41,733 nt of DNA from Alphaproteobacteria bacterium. Lineage in GTDB: Bacteria; Pseudomonadota; Alphaproteobacteria; Rhodospirillales; Magnetospirillaceae. Position numbers and translations under genes: made by a program. The stretch spans positions 1 to 41,733 of the forward strand of contig JAJPHO010000042.1 in NCBI GenBank assembly GCA_021325215.1, written 5' to 3'. This document shows, piece after piece, positions 1 to 7,509 of the stretch (position 1 is the first letter of the stretch; every line of letters starts with the position of its first letter). The notes beneath the pieces are model-generated. The model worked only from the letters and a program-made list of their open reading frames with translations. It was not told the origin of the DNA and made no database searches.

Positions 1-521
1 ACATTGTGGGTCAGGTGGTCGAGATAGGTCAGGCCGGTCGAGGCCTTGGCGACGCGGTCCTGCCAGTCGGGATGGAAGACGAAATCGACGTCATAGATGG
101 TCTTGTCGCCATAGCGGTCGACCAGATAGAGGCGCGAGCCGCCGATGCCTTCGATGGCGGGAATGGCCAGCTCCATCGGGCGGGCTTCCTCGAGGATCGG
201 CTTGGCGCCGAGCGACTTGGCGCGCTCGAAGGCGAAAGCGGCATCCTTGACGCGGAAGGCCATGGCGCAGGCGCTGGGGCCGTGGATGCGCGCGAAAGCC
301 TGGGCGAAGCTGTCGGGCTCGGCATTGATGATGAAATGGATGTCGCCCTGCTTGTGCAGGGTCACGTCCTTCGAGCGGTGGCGGGCCACTTCGGGAAAGC
401 CCATGCGCTCGAACGTGTCGCGCAGCAGCTGCGGATCGGGCGCCGCATATTCGACGAATTCGAAGCCGTCGGTACCCATCGGATTTTCGAAACCGAGAGG
501 GGAGTTGGGGGCTTGGGTCAT
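1..521 (-). CDS. hpd: 4-hydroxyphenylpyruvate dioxygenase, partial (C-terminus off the window)
   Basis: This enzyme converts 4-hydroxyphenylpyruvate to homogentisate in tyrosine and phenylalanine breakdown, using non-haem iron in the cytoplasm. The visible 173 residues begin MTQAPNSPLGFENPMGTDGF and cover the N-terminal vicinal-oxygen-chelate domain. They end just after LTYLDHLTHN, whose first His (about residue 169) corresponds to the first iron ligand of the family. The ATG is the complement of 519-521. The remaining half, with the other His and the Glu ligand, lies left of the window. The gene diverges from a MarR regulator, with an inverted repeat between them, so regulation by that protein is likely. 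Family identity is secure; whether the gene is intact outside the window is unknown. Confidence 0.93.
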   Translation of the reverse strand, partial: MTQAPNSPLGFENPMGTDGFEFVEYAAPDPQLLRDTFERMGFPEVARHRSKDVTLHKQGDIHFIINAEPDSFAQAFARIHGPSACAMAFRVKDAAFAFERAKSLGAKPILEEARPMELAIPAIEGIGGSRLYLVDRYGDKTIYDVDFVFHPDWQDRVAKASTGLTYLDHLTHN

Positions 522-566
522 GGACGCGATCTCCGAAAAATGGTGTGCTTTGATTAAGAATGATAA

Positions 567-584
567 TAGTTGCAAGTGAAACTA
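567..584. promoter_or_regulatory. Putative MarR operator (inverted repeat TAGTTGCA-AG-TGAAACTA)
   Basis: Two 8-bp arms, TAGTTGCA and TGAAACTA, are separated by AG and form an inverted repeat with one mismatch. The site lies 16 bp before the MarR gene start and about 45 bp before the hpd start. It is AT-rich within otherwise GC-rich DNA. Position, size and symmetry fit a MarR dimer site controlling both divergent genes. The assignment is inferred from symmetry and placement. Confidence 0.6.
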
Positions 585-599
585 AACTCAAGGGCGGCA

Positions 600-1046
600 A
601 TGGACCTTCTCGACCTCGAACATTTCCTTCCCTATCGCCTGTCCGTGCTGACCAACCATGTCAGCCGCGGCTTCGCCCGGCTGTATGAGGAGCGCTTCGA
701 CCTCAAACTGCCGGAATGGCGGGTGATGGCGGTACTCGGCCGCCGCCCCGGCATCACCGCGCGCGAAGTGTCGGAACTGACGGCGATGGACAAGGTGGCG
801 ATCTCGCGCGCGGTCGCCCGCCTCATGCAGATGGGGAGGGTTGCGGCGGAAACCGACAGCGCCGACGGCCGCCGCCAGAAATTGTCGCTCAGCGAGGCGG
901 GCGAGGACATCTACCGGCAGATCATTCCCCTTGCCAAGCGCATCGAAGGCGCGCTGGTGGCCGGCATCGAAGCCGACGACATGGCCGTTCTCGACAAATT
1001 GCTGATCCACCTGACCGCGGCGGCCGAGCGCATCGATCACGATTGA
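600..1046 (+). CDS. MarR-family transcriptional regulator
   Basis: A 148-residue winged-helix DNA-binding protein of normal MarR length. The core runs from EWRVMAVLGRRPGITAREVS through DKVAISRAVARLMQMGRV (recognition helix, about residues 62-80) to a wing with DGRRQKLSLSEAG. The ATG at 600 is chosen over an in-frame TTG at 570 because AGGGCGG lies just upstream and the TTG falls inside the operator. Divergent placement next to hpd suggests that it senses an aromatic catabolite and represses hpd and itself. The ligand cannot be read from the sequence. Confidence 0.9.
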   Translation: MDLLDLEHFLPYRLSVLTNHVSRGFARLYEERFDLKLPEWRVMAVLGRRPGITAREVSELTAMDKVAISRAVARLMQMGRVAAETDSADGRRQKLSLSEAGEDIYRQIIPLAKRIEGALVAGIEADDMAVLDKLLIHLTAAAERIDHD

Positions 1047-1107
1047 GGCGCACTACCAGGGCGTGTATGTTTCATTTGTCATGAGCATCGCGGGGAGTGC
1101 GGCAATC

Positions 1108-2070
1108 ATGAGCGTCACGACAGCCCAGATGATCACGCTTCTCGAATATGTTCTGTTCGAGACGCCGGCGGAAGCCGCCGCCAATGCGCCTTACTGGCTC
1201 GGTCTCCAGTCCGCGGATTCGACGGTGCCGACCTTCGCCCCCATCCTGGGCGCCTCGCTCGAAGCGCAGGTGCCCGAGCAGGTGATCCGTTTTTACGAAG
1301 CGGCGCTCGGGCGCGATCCCGGAGCGGCCGAGTTGGTCTATTACACGGCCATCGCCGAGAACGGCATCGACCCCTCCTTGCTGCGCGGCAAGGGGATCGC
1401 CGCGGTGCCGGCGGCGGCCTGGAACCAGATCGCCGCCGATTTCGCCAATTCGCCGGAATTCACCGCCGACCTCTCCGGCCAGGATGCGGTCATCGTGCTG
1501 TATCAGAACATCCTGGCCCGCACCCCCTCGGCGGCGGAAGCGGCCTATTACCATCAGGAGATCGCCGCCGGCGCGAGCAACGCCCAGCTGCTGCAGGAAT
1601 TCGTCGATTCACCGGAATTCCAAAGCAATGTCGGAAGCGGCCATCTCGGCACGGTCCTGACGAATTACGGCGAAAACAACGCCGTGGGGCCCGCGATCTT
1701 CACCGGTCCCGTCACGTATTATGAGCCGCTGCCCCAGAACTGGCCGCAGGCCGGCCCCTGGTACAATGTCGCCCCCGCGCTGGGCGTATCGTGGGTGGGC
1801 CAGACATACCTGCTGACCGACACGGCGCGTCTGGTCGTGGATGCTCCGACAATTTTCGGCGCTTCGGTCAAGACCTCCACCGACGCCATCCTCGCCCTCG
1901 AATCGGGCATCGGCGCCCATCATGTCGCCTCGGGCATCTATGACGGCAATACCTTCATCGTCGAAAGCCAGACCGGCGTGCCCGGTCCCAGCGACACGAC
2001 GATCATCGGGCTCATCGGCGTCCATACATTCTACAGCCCGGGCCCCGGCACGCTGGTCGTGTCCGCCTGA
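1108..2070 (+). CDS. DUF4214-domain protein, probably secreted or surface-associated
   Basis: The protein has about 320 residues and two DUF4214-like repeats in its N-terminal half. Each has the form 'FY..alGR.P...e..yY...i..G' and ends in FANSPEF or FVDSPEF. The C-terminal half is rich in Gly, Thr and Val, with no recognised domain. DUF4214 units are typical of large secreted, RTX-like or S-layer-like proteins in alphaproteobacteria, so an extracytoplasmic role is likely; no classical signal peptide is visible. The start at 1108 follows GGGGAG at 1092-1097; earlier in-frame ATGs at 1063 and 1081 lack a ribosome site. Its 3' end overlaps the convergent cytochrome gene by 40 bp. Confidence 0.75.
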   Translation: MSVTTAQMITLLEYVLFETPAEAAANAPYWLGLQSADSTVPTFAPILGASLEAQVPEQVIRFYEAALGRDPGAAELVYYTAIAENGIDPSLLRGKGIAAVPAAAWNQIAADFANSPEFTADLSGQDAVIVLYQNILARTPSAAEAAYYHQEIAAGASNAQLLQEFVDSPEFQSNVGSGHLGTVLTNYGENNAVGPAIFTGPVTYYEPLPQNWPQAGPWYNVAPALGVSWVGQTYLLTDTARLVVDAPTIFGASVKTSTDAILALESGIGAHHVASGIYDGNTFIVESQTGVPGPSDTTIIGLIGVHTFYSPGPGTLVVSA

Positions 2071-2414
2071 CGGTGACACCCCTCGCAATCGCGCACCGGG
2101 CCGTGCGGCAGGCCGGCCCGGCTCCTTTCGGCATGGCAGTCGCGGCAGAAGGCGTGGAAGCGCGGCTCGACCGACAGCTTTATGGCGGGATCATCCATTC
2201 GGTGGCAGGCGACGCAGGGGATCGTCTGCGTCATCCCCACCACCTTGTGATGGCAGGACAGGCAGGTCTGCTGGTCATGCTTTTCGTGCGGGAAGACCAG
2301 GGGCAAACGGGTCTCATGCGCCGCCAGCACCGTGCGCGACGGTCCCGCCGCCAGCGGAATCGTCAGCGCCGCCAATCCCAGCAACGCCACTATGGCGGCC
2401 AGCAGGCGCGACAT
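2031..2414 (-). CDS. Tetraheme cytochrome c (class III / c3-like), periplasmic
   Basis: This 127-residue protein has a signal anchor or signal peptide (about residues 1-24) and four CxxCH haem-binding motifs at about 51-55, 67-71, 90-94 and 110-114. Extra His residues (H33, H43, H46, H56, H87, H104) could serve as distal ligands, as in bis-His low-potential class III cytochromes. The FPHEKH segment before the first haem is typical of that family. The ATG directly follows the stop of the upstream membrane protein gene, so the two are surely co-translated. Role inferred: periplasmic electron shuttle taking electrons from, or giving them to, the membrane di-heme protein. Confidence 0.85.
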   Translation of the reverse strand: MSRLLAAIVALLGLAALTIPLAAGPSRTVLAAHETRLPLVFPHEKHDQQTCLSCHHKVVGMTQTIPCVACHRMDDPAIKLSVEPRFHAFCRDCHAERSRAGLPHGPVRDCEGCHRQADTTSVPGPGL

Positions 2415-3008
2415 TCAGGAGTCCTTCGGTGCGGGGCGGAGCAGCCCGGCGATGGCCGCCGCCCCGATCGCCGCGCAGACGACCTGCTTCCACACAGTGT
2501 CGGCCACCAGGCCGGCGCCGGCCACATGCACCAGGGTGGCGGGCAGCAGCAGGGACGACAGGATGACATGCTGGGCGCGGAAGCCGAATTTCGTGCGGGC
2601 CAATCCCTGGCGGGCATCGTGCCGGCTGGTCATGGCCAGGATCGCCAGCAGCACGAGGGCGAGCAGCCCGGCCAGCATGTAGACCGGCGCGGCCGGCGAC
2701 AGATAGCGCAAGCTTGCCGGCTCGATCAGCGGATAGAGAAAACCATGCAGCAAAGCCAGCAGCAGCGCGCAATCGGCGACGGCGCGATGGCGGGCCAGCG
2801 ACAGGGCGCCGCCCGGCATCAGCCGGCGCACCCGCAGCGGAAACAGGAACAGATGCAGGAAAGCCAGCAGCGCGCCATAGCCGGGCAGGGTCAGCAGCAG
2901 CACCGTCAATCCGGTCCAGGCGGCCAGCGGGGGCAGAACGGCCAGCAGCAGAAGCAGCACGGCGGCGAGGCCGAGCAGGCGGAGGGTCTGGCGCGGGGTC
3001 TGTTTCAG
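2415..3008 (-). CDS. Ferric-reductase-like transmembrane di-heme b protein
   Basis: An integral membrane protein of about 197 residues with five to six hydrophobic helices. Two His pairs have the same spacing: H74 and H88 in one helical region, and H147 and H161 in another, each 14 residues apart. This is the ligand pattern for two stacked b haems in the ferric-reductase/MsrQ/NOX domain. The FAD and NAD domains of full-length reductases are absent. No ATG opens the frame. The best candidate is CTG at 3008-3006, overlapping the lysR stop as CTGA and giving a basic N-terminus (MKQTPRQTLR) before the first helix; an in-frame GTG about 48 bases further on would cut into that helix. It lies in an operon with lysR and the tetraheme cytochrome and probably passes electrons across the inner membrane to that cytochrome. 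Confidence 0.75.
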   Translation of the reverse strand: MKQTPRQTLRLLGLAAVLLLLLAVLPPLAAWTGLTVLLLTLPGYGALLAFLHLFLFPLRVRRLMPGGALSLARHRAVADCALLLALLHGFLYPLIEPASLRYLSPAAPVYMLAGLLALVLLAILAMTSRHDARQGLARTKFGFRAQHVILSSLLLPATLVHVAGAGLVADTVWKQVVCAAIGAAAIAGLLRPAPKDS

Positions 3009-3919
3009 CTGGCGGCTTGCCGGACGGCAACCCCGGCCTGGCGCGCCGCCATCAGTCCGGTCAGCCAGCGGCGGAAGGCGGCCACGGCGGGATCGCCCCA
3101 CAGATCGCGGTGCGCCACCAGCATATAGGGCTTGGCGGGGGCGGCCGGCAGCGGGATGTCGATCACCTTCAGCTGTCCCTGGCTGATATAGGGCTCGGCG
3201 ATCAGCTCGTTGGACAAAGCGATGCCCTGGCCGGCCTTGGCGGCTTCGAGGGCGAAATAGGTGTTCCAGGCATTGGGGCCCGACGGTTCGATGCGCTCCT
3301 CGATGCCGTGATCGGCCAGCCAGGCGTTCCAGCAATCATCCTCGGTCTGGATCAGTCGGCAGCGCCGCAATTCCGAAAGGTTGCGCGGCCGCTTGTTGCG
3401 CTCGAGCCAGGCCGGGCTGGCCAGCACATGGATGGCCGGGCGGCACAGCTCGACCTGGCAGACTTCCGAGGCCGGCGAGATGCCGAAGCGGATCTGCACG
3501 TCGGCCTGGTTCTCGGAGAAATCCGGATCTTCCTCGGACGGACGTAAAGACACTTCGACGCCGGGATAAAGCCGCTGAAAATCGGCCAGGCGCGGGGTCA
3601 GGATATGGGCGGCGAAGCCCGAGCGGCTCCAGATCGACAGCGAGCCGGCGCGATGGCCGCGATGCAGGTCGCTGGTCGCCGTATTGATCTCGAGCAGCGC
3701 CCGGCGGACCGCGGCGGCATAGCGCTCGCCGGCGGCGGTCAGCACCACGCCAGTCCGGGTGGTGCGCACCAATTGGGTCTGCACCGCCAATTGCAGCGAT
3801 TTCAGATGCCGGCTCACCGCCGTATGGTCGATGCACAGCTCCTCGGCCGCGCTGCGGATGCTCGTGTGGCGTGACACGACTTCGAAAACCCGGAGCGGCA
3901 GGAGAGGAGGCAGTTTCAT
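3005..3919 (-). CDS. LysR-family transcriptional regulator (GcvA-like)
   Basis: A 304-residue LysR protein of normal length. The N-terminal helix-turn-helix is at about residues 18-40 (SIRSAAEELCIDHTAVSRHL), followed by the linker helix and a periplasmic-binding-protein-like effector domain from about residue 92. The opening MKLPPLLPLRVFEVVSRH is typical of GcvA-type members. The gene diverges from mauB across 247 bp and is first in an operon with the di-heme membrane protein and the tetraheme cytochrome. It is therefore the obvious candidate regulator of the amine dehydrogenase operon; the effector is unknown. Confidence 0.9.
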   Translation of the reverse strand: MKLPPLLPLRVFEVVSRHTSIRSAAEELCIDHTAVSRHLKSLQLAVQTQLVRTTRTGVVLTAAGERYAAAVRRALLEINTATSDLHRGHRAGSLSIWSRSGFAAHILTPRLADFQRLYPGVEVSLRPSEEDPDFSENQADVQIRFGISPASEVCQVELCRPAIHVLASPAWLERNKRPRNLSELRRCRLIQTEDDCWNAWLADHGIEERIEPSGPNAWNTYFALEAAKAGQGIALSNELIAEPYISQGQLKVIDIPLPAAPAKPYMLVAHRDLWGDPAVAAFRRWLTGLMAARQAGVAVRQAAS

Positions 3920-3973
3920 AGCTTCGACCTCTGTCGGCGTTATGAAGGGGAGTGCTTAAATTTTGCGCATAAG

Positions 3974-3985
3974 TGTGATCTCACA
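3974..3985. promoter_or_regulatory. Short inverted repeat TGTGA-TC-TCACA in the lysR/mauB intergenic region
   Basis: Perfect 5-bp arms around two bases lie 55 bp upstream of lysR and about 180 bp upstream of mauB, in the most AT-rich part of the 247-bp divergent intergenic region. It could be an operator for the LysR protein or another dimeric regulator. No convincing sigma-70 promoter can be assigned. The rest of the region, to 4166, holds only the mauB leader and its ribosome site, GGAGGG just before the ATG. Confidence 0.35.
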
Positions 3986-4166
3986 GAAAACGCACAATTT
4001 TTAGGCTTATACCGAGCGTAACGCAACGGTAATTTTTCCAGACAGGCCAAGGATTTCGCGGCAAGGCGGTGACTTTTACGCACCAGGTGGGGCCGTCTTG
4101 ACGCCTTCCGCACCCTGCTGCGATGCCAGCATCATGACATTTCCGGATTGGCAGGAGGGATGAGAG

Positions 4167-5357
4167 ATGAGCAAGCGGAGGGTGCAAAGCTTCGTATTCG
4201 GCCTGGCGGTCGCCTTGTCGGCCGCCGCCGCGCCGCTGGCGCCGGCGGGTGCGGTGGACCCCGAAATCAGCGACGTGGCGACTCTGCCGCCGAACGGTCC
4301 GCACCGCTTCTTCGTCAATGGCTTCCGCGACGCCGCGTTCAACATCTTCGACGCGGACAGCGGCAAGATGGAAGGCAGCATCCCGGCCGGCTATGTGTCG
4401 AACCTCGCCATCGCGCCCGACAACAGCCAGTTCTACGTCTCCGAGACCTATTGGCATCATGGCGCGCGCGGCCAGCGCGACGACATCGTCTCGGTCTATG
4501 ACGCCAAAACCTTGAATCTGCTCAAGGAAATCCCGCTTCCGGGCCGTGCTTTGGCCAGCAAGCTGCAGAATTTCGACATCAGCGCCGACGGGTCGAAGGC
4601 TTATGTCTACATCATGCATCCCGCCGCTTCGGTGGTGTGGGTCGATCTCAAGAAACAGGAAGTCGGCGGCACCGTCGAAGTGCCCGGCTGCGCGCTGGTC
4701 TTCCCCTGGGGCGCCGATGGCTTCTCGTCGCTGTGCGGCGACGGATCGCTGGCCAGCGTGACCATTCCCGCCTCGGGGCCGGCCAAGGTGACCCACACCA
4801 AGCCCTTCTTCGACGCCAACAAGGACCCGATCTACGAAACCAGCTTCGTCGACCGCAACACCGGCAAGGCGGTGTTCCTGTCTTATAGCGGTCTGGTTTA
4901 CCAGGCCAAGCTGGGGGCGGAAACAACGGTCGAAAAGCCCTGGTCGATCGAGGAGGCCGCCGGCTACAAGCCGGCCGGAACCGGCGTGCAGGAACTGGCC
5001 TGGCGCCCGGGCGGCTGGCAGCTGGCCGCCTATCACAAGGCCAGCGGCAAGCTGTTCGTGCTGATGCATATCGGCCCCTACTGGACCCACAAATGGGGCG
5101 GGACCGAGGTCTGGGTGCTGGATACCAACACCAAGAAGCTGGTTTCGCGCTTCCCGCTGCAGCCGGTGCCGTCTTCCGGCCTCGGCAATGACCGGGTGCC
5201 CTATTACGCCAATATGGGCGTCTCGCAGGACGAGCATCCGCTGATCTATCTGCTCAGCGGCGAAGGCAACGACGTGGTGATGGACGCCGCCACCGGCGAG
5301 ATCAAACGCAAGATCGAATTCGCCGGCGGCGAGATGATCTGGGTTCCGGGCTATTGA
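4167..5357 (+). CDS. mauB: Amine dehydrogenase heavy (large, beta-propeller) subunit
   Basis: The large subunit of a TTQ-dependent periplasmic amine dehydrogenase, which oxidises primary amines to aldehyde and ammonia. The 396 residues start with a signal peptide (hydrophobic segment to about residue 29, AGA before VDPE). The mature part has repeated propeller strands such as NLAIAPDNSQFYVSETYWHH, LQNFDISADGSKAYVYIMHP and WVLDTNTKKLVSRFPL, the pattern of the methylamine and aralkylamine dehydrogenase large-subunit family. It is first of eight same-strand genes, with mauE 10 bp downstream. It supplies the scaffold and part of the substrate channel; the cofactor is in the light chain. Substrate cannot be read from this subunit, but the light chain points to aromatic amines. 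Confidence 0.93.
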   Translation: MSKRRVQSFVFGLAVALSAAAAPLAPAGAVDPEISDVATLPPNGPHRFFVNGFRDAAFNIFDADSGKMEGSIPAGYVSNLAIAPDNSQFYVSETYWHHGARGQRDDIVSVYDAKTLNLLKEIPLPGRALASKLQNFDISADGSKAYVYIMHPAASVVWVDLKKQEVGGTVEVPGCALVFPWGADGFSSLCGDGSLASVTIPASGPAKVTHTKPFFDANKDPIYETSFVDRNTGKAVFLSYSGLVYQAKLGAETTVEKPWSIEEAAGYKPAGTGVQELAWRPGGWQLAAYHKASGKLFVLMHIGPYWTHKWGGTEVWVLDTNTKKLVSRFPLQPVPSSGLGNDRVPYYANMGVSQDEHPLIYLLSGEGNDVVMDAATGEIKRKIEFAGGEMIWVPGY

Positions 5358-5367
5358 GGAGGCATCC

Positions 5368-5910
5368 ATGAGCGAGATCTCCTTTGCCATCCGCGTCCTG
5401 GTCGGGCTGGTCTTCCTGACCGCCGCCTGGGGCAAGTCGCGCCACCGCCTGGAATTCCAGGGCGTGGTCGCCAATTACCGGCTGCTGCCCGATGCGCTGG
5501 TCGTGCCCTTCGCCTCGGCCTTGCCGCCGATCGAAGCGGTGATCGGCCTGCTGCTGCCGATCGGCATCTTCTCGCCCTGGAGCGAAACGGCGGCGGCGGT
5601 GCTGCTGACCCTGTTCGCCGGGGCGATGGCGGTCAATATCCGGCGCGGCCGCACCGACATCGATTGCGGCTGTTTCCAGAGCGCCCTGAAACAGACGCTC
5701 GGCTGGACCCTGGTGGCGCGCAATGCCGGGCTGGTTCTGCTGCTGGGCGTGGCCGTGCTGCCGGCGCCGCGAGTGCCGGCGTGGGCACTGGCCGAAGGGC
5801 TGCTGGCCGGCGGCGCGGCGTTCGTTCTTCTGCAAAGTCTCAATGTTTTGTGGAGCGTGCGGCCGGCCTGGCGCCAGGCCCACGCTCATCACGGGGGAGC
5901 AGGCAAATGA
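5368..5910 (+). CDS. mauE: MauE-type membrane protein for amine dehydrogenase maturation
   Basis: A 180-residue inner-membrane protein with four to five hydrophobic segments, of the MauE/DoxX-like family. It carries a CxC pair (C100 and C102, in IDCGCF) on a loop, the redox pair expected in MauE. In methylotrophs MauE and MauD are needed for stable light chain, which has six disulfides; they are thought to form a disulfide-handling pair in the periplasm. It has the canonical place between mauB and mauD and overlaps mauD by ATGA. Confidence 0.92.
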   Translation: MSEISFAIRVLVGLVFLTAAWGKSRHRLEFQGVVANYRLLPDALVVPFASALPPIEAVIGLLLPIGIFSPWSETAAAVLLTLFAGAMAVNIRRGRTDIDCGCFQSALKQTLGWTLVARNAGLVLLLGVAVLPAPRVPAWALAEGLLAGGAAFVLLQSLNVLWSVRPAWRQAHAHHGGAGK

Positions 5911-6506
5911 CGATGATGATGATTTCCCAGGGATTGCTGTGGGGGGTGGTGGTTCTGCTCTCGCTGACCGTGCTGGCGCTGGCCCGCCAGATCGGCGTGC
6001 TGCATGAGCGGGTCGCCCCCGCCGGCGCGCTGATCAACGGTGCCGGGCCGGGGGTCGGAGAGCAGGCGCCGCGCCTCGAGGTGCACGCCATTGGGGGCAA
6101 TGCCGTCACCGTCGGGGCGCGGCTTGCCACGGGACGCGCCATGCTGATGCTGTTCGTCTCGCAGACCTGCCCGATCTGCAAGAAGCTGATCCCGATCGCC
6201 CAGGATTTCGCCCGCAGTGAACGGCTCGACGTGCTGTTCGTCGGCGACGCCGACATCGTCGAACAGCAGAAGCTGATCACCCAGTTCGGCATCGACGAGC
6301 ATTGCTTCGTCAACGGCCCGGAGGTCGGCATGGCCTTCCGCGTCGACAAGCTGCCCTATGCGGTGCTGCTCGACGATGAGGGGGTGATCTCGGCCAAGGG
6401 GCTGGTCAACAGCCGCGAGCATTTCGAGAGCCTGATCATCGCCAAGGAGACCGGCTACGCCACCATCCAATCCTATCTCAAAGCCCAGTCGGAGGCCGCG
6501 GAATGA
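5907..6506 (+). CDS. mauD: MauD-type membrane-anchored thioredoxin-like maturation protein
   Basis: A 199-residue protein with one N-terminal transmembrane anchor (about residues 8-26) and a periplasmic thioredoxin-fold domain with the redox motif C88-P-I-C91 and a cis-Pro region at KLPYAVLLDD. This is the MauD architecture, required with MauE for disulfide formation or isomerisation in the TTQ light chain. The start is fixed by the ATGA overlap with mauE at 5907; its own stop overlaps mauA in the same way. Confidence 0.93.
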   Translation: MTMMMISQGLLWGVVVLLSLTVLALARQIGVLHERVAPAGALINGAGPGVGEQAPRLEVHAIGGNAVTVGARLATGRAMLMLFVSQTCPICKKLIPIAQDFARSERLDVLFVGDADIVEQQKLITQFGIDEHCFVNGPEVGMAFRVDKLPYAVLLDDEGVISAKGLVNSREHFESLIIAKETGYATIQSYLKAQSEAAE

Positions 6507-7051
6507 AGTCCCCATTCGATAAGATGAGCGAGCGGGTCACCCGCAAGCTGGCTTCCTATTCCTCGCGCCGGTCGTTCCTGTCGCGCTTCGGCACGGCGAT
6601 CGTCGCGGCTCCGGCGGCCTTCCCGCTGCTGCCGGTGGCGCGCGCCAAGGCGGCCGAACCCCAAGGGACGCCACAGACCGATTTCGAGCGCTATTCCCAG
6701 GACAGCGACCCGACCAAATGCTCCTATTGGAAATATTGCGCCTCGGACGGCGTGCTGTGTTCCTGCTGCGGCGGCGGATCGCATACCTGCCCGCCGGGGG
6801 CGGAACCGTCGCCGATTTCGTGGATCGGCACCTGCGTCAATCCGAAGGACGGCAAGTCCTATGTGATCGCCTATCGCGATTGCTGCGGCAAGCCGGTCTG
6901 TTCGGCGGGCAAATCCTGCTGGTGCGACGGCGCCGACCGCGAATTGCCGACCTACCGCGCCCAGCTCAACAACGACATCATCTGGTGCTTCGGCAACGCC
7001 TCGGCGACCTATCACTGCTCGACCGCCGCTTTGGTGGGGTTGGCCGGCTGA
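6503..7051 (+). CDS. mauA: Amine dehydrogenase light (small, TTQ) subunit, aralkylamine-dehydrogenase-like
   Basis: The catalytic subunit, carrying the tryptophan tryptophylquinone made from two of its own Trp residues. The TTQ pair is W107 (in PSPISWIGTC) and W161 (in NDIIWCFGN). Expected acidic residues D82 (CASDG) and D126 (YRDCC) and the active-site Thr T174 (HCSTA) are present, and the chain is Cys-rich as expected for six disulfides. The long N-terminus has a Tat-like SRRSFLSRFG motif at about 21-30. CSCCGG, PSPISWIGTC and the LVGLA end recall aromatic amine dehydrogenase, whereas IAYRDCCG, ELPTYR and NDIIWCFG recall methylamine dehydrogenase. It also has an extra CSAGKSCWC cluster near 133-141. 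It overlaps mauD by 4 bp and the next gene by 1 bp. Confidence 0.95.
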   Translation: MKSPFDKMSERVTRKLASYSSRRSFLSRFGTAIVAAPAAFPLLPVARAKAAEPQGTPQTDFERYSQDSDPTKCSYWKYCASDGVLCSCCGGGSHTCPPGAEPSPISWIGTCVNPKDGKSYVIAYRDCCGKPVCSAGKSCWCDGADRELPTYRAQLNNDIIWCFGNASATYHCSTAALVGLAG

Positions 7052-7509
7052 TGCGGAAACCGGGTCTTCTGATAGCAGGCGCCTTGTTGGCCGGTTCGGC
7101 TTCGGCGCAGACACCCGACGGCGCTTTCGTGTTCAGCCAGAATTGCGCGATGTGCCACCAGAGCGGGGGAGCCGGCCTGCCCGGCCAGTTTCCCCGCCTG
7201 GCCGGCCGCGTCGGGCCGATCAGCGCCAAGCCGGCCGGCCGCGCTTATCTGGTCGATGTACTCACCTACGGCATGGTCGGGCAGGTCAGCGTCGACGGCC
7301 AGCCGATCATCGGCGTGATGCCGCCCTTCGCCAGCCTGCCCGACGAGCAGGTGGCGGCGGTGCTCGGCTATCTGCAAAGCCTGGGCGGCGCGCCCAAGGA
7401 AGCCTTCTCCGCCGCCGAGGTCACCGCCGGCCGCGCCAAGGACAAGAAGTCCGGCTCGGACGTGCTGGCCGAGCGCCAGTCTCTCGTCACGGCGGGAGTG
7501 GTCAAATGA
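7051..7509 (+). CDS. Monoheme class I cytochrome c with Met ligand, likely electron acceptor
   Basis: A 152-residue periplasmic cytochrome. The signal peptide (about 1-20) ends at SASA before QTPDG. CAMCH (32-36) binds haem c, and M90 in GVMPPF is the expected sixth ligand. LPDEQVAAVLGYLQS is the usual C-terminal helix of class I cytochromes. The start ATG shares one base with the mauA stop (TGATG). Because no amicyanin or azurin is in the window, this cytochrome is the best local candidate to take electrons from the TTQ enzyme towards a terminal oxidase. That role is inferred from position. Confidence 0.85.
   Translation: MRKPGLLIAGALLAGSASAQTPDGAFVFSQNCAMCHQSGGAGLPGQFPRLAGRVGPISAKPAGRAYLVDVLTYGMVGQVSVDGQPIIGVMPPFASLPDEQVAAVLGYLQSLGGAPKEAFSAAEVTAGRAKDKKSGSDVLAERQSLVTAGVVK

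Noticed and set aside
3974-3985. TGTGATCTCACA as a CRP/FNR-type binding site
   Set aside because: The arms fit, but the spacer is 2 bp instead of the usual 6 for CRP; kept only as a generic inverted repeat.
3981-5474. 497-codon minus-strand frame opposite mauB
   Set aside because: Antisense shadow of mauB, and it would cover the divergent promoter region.
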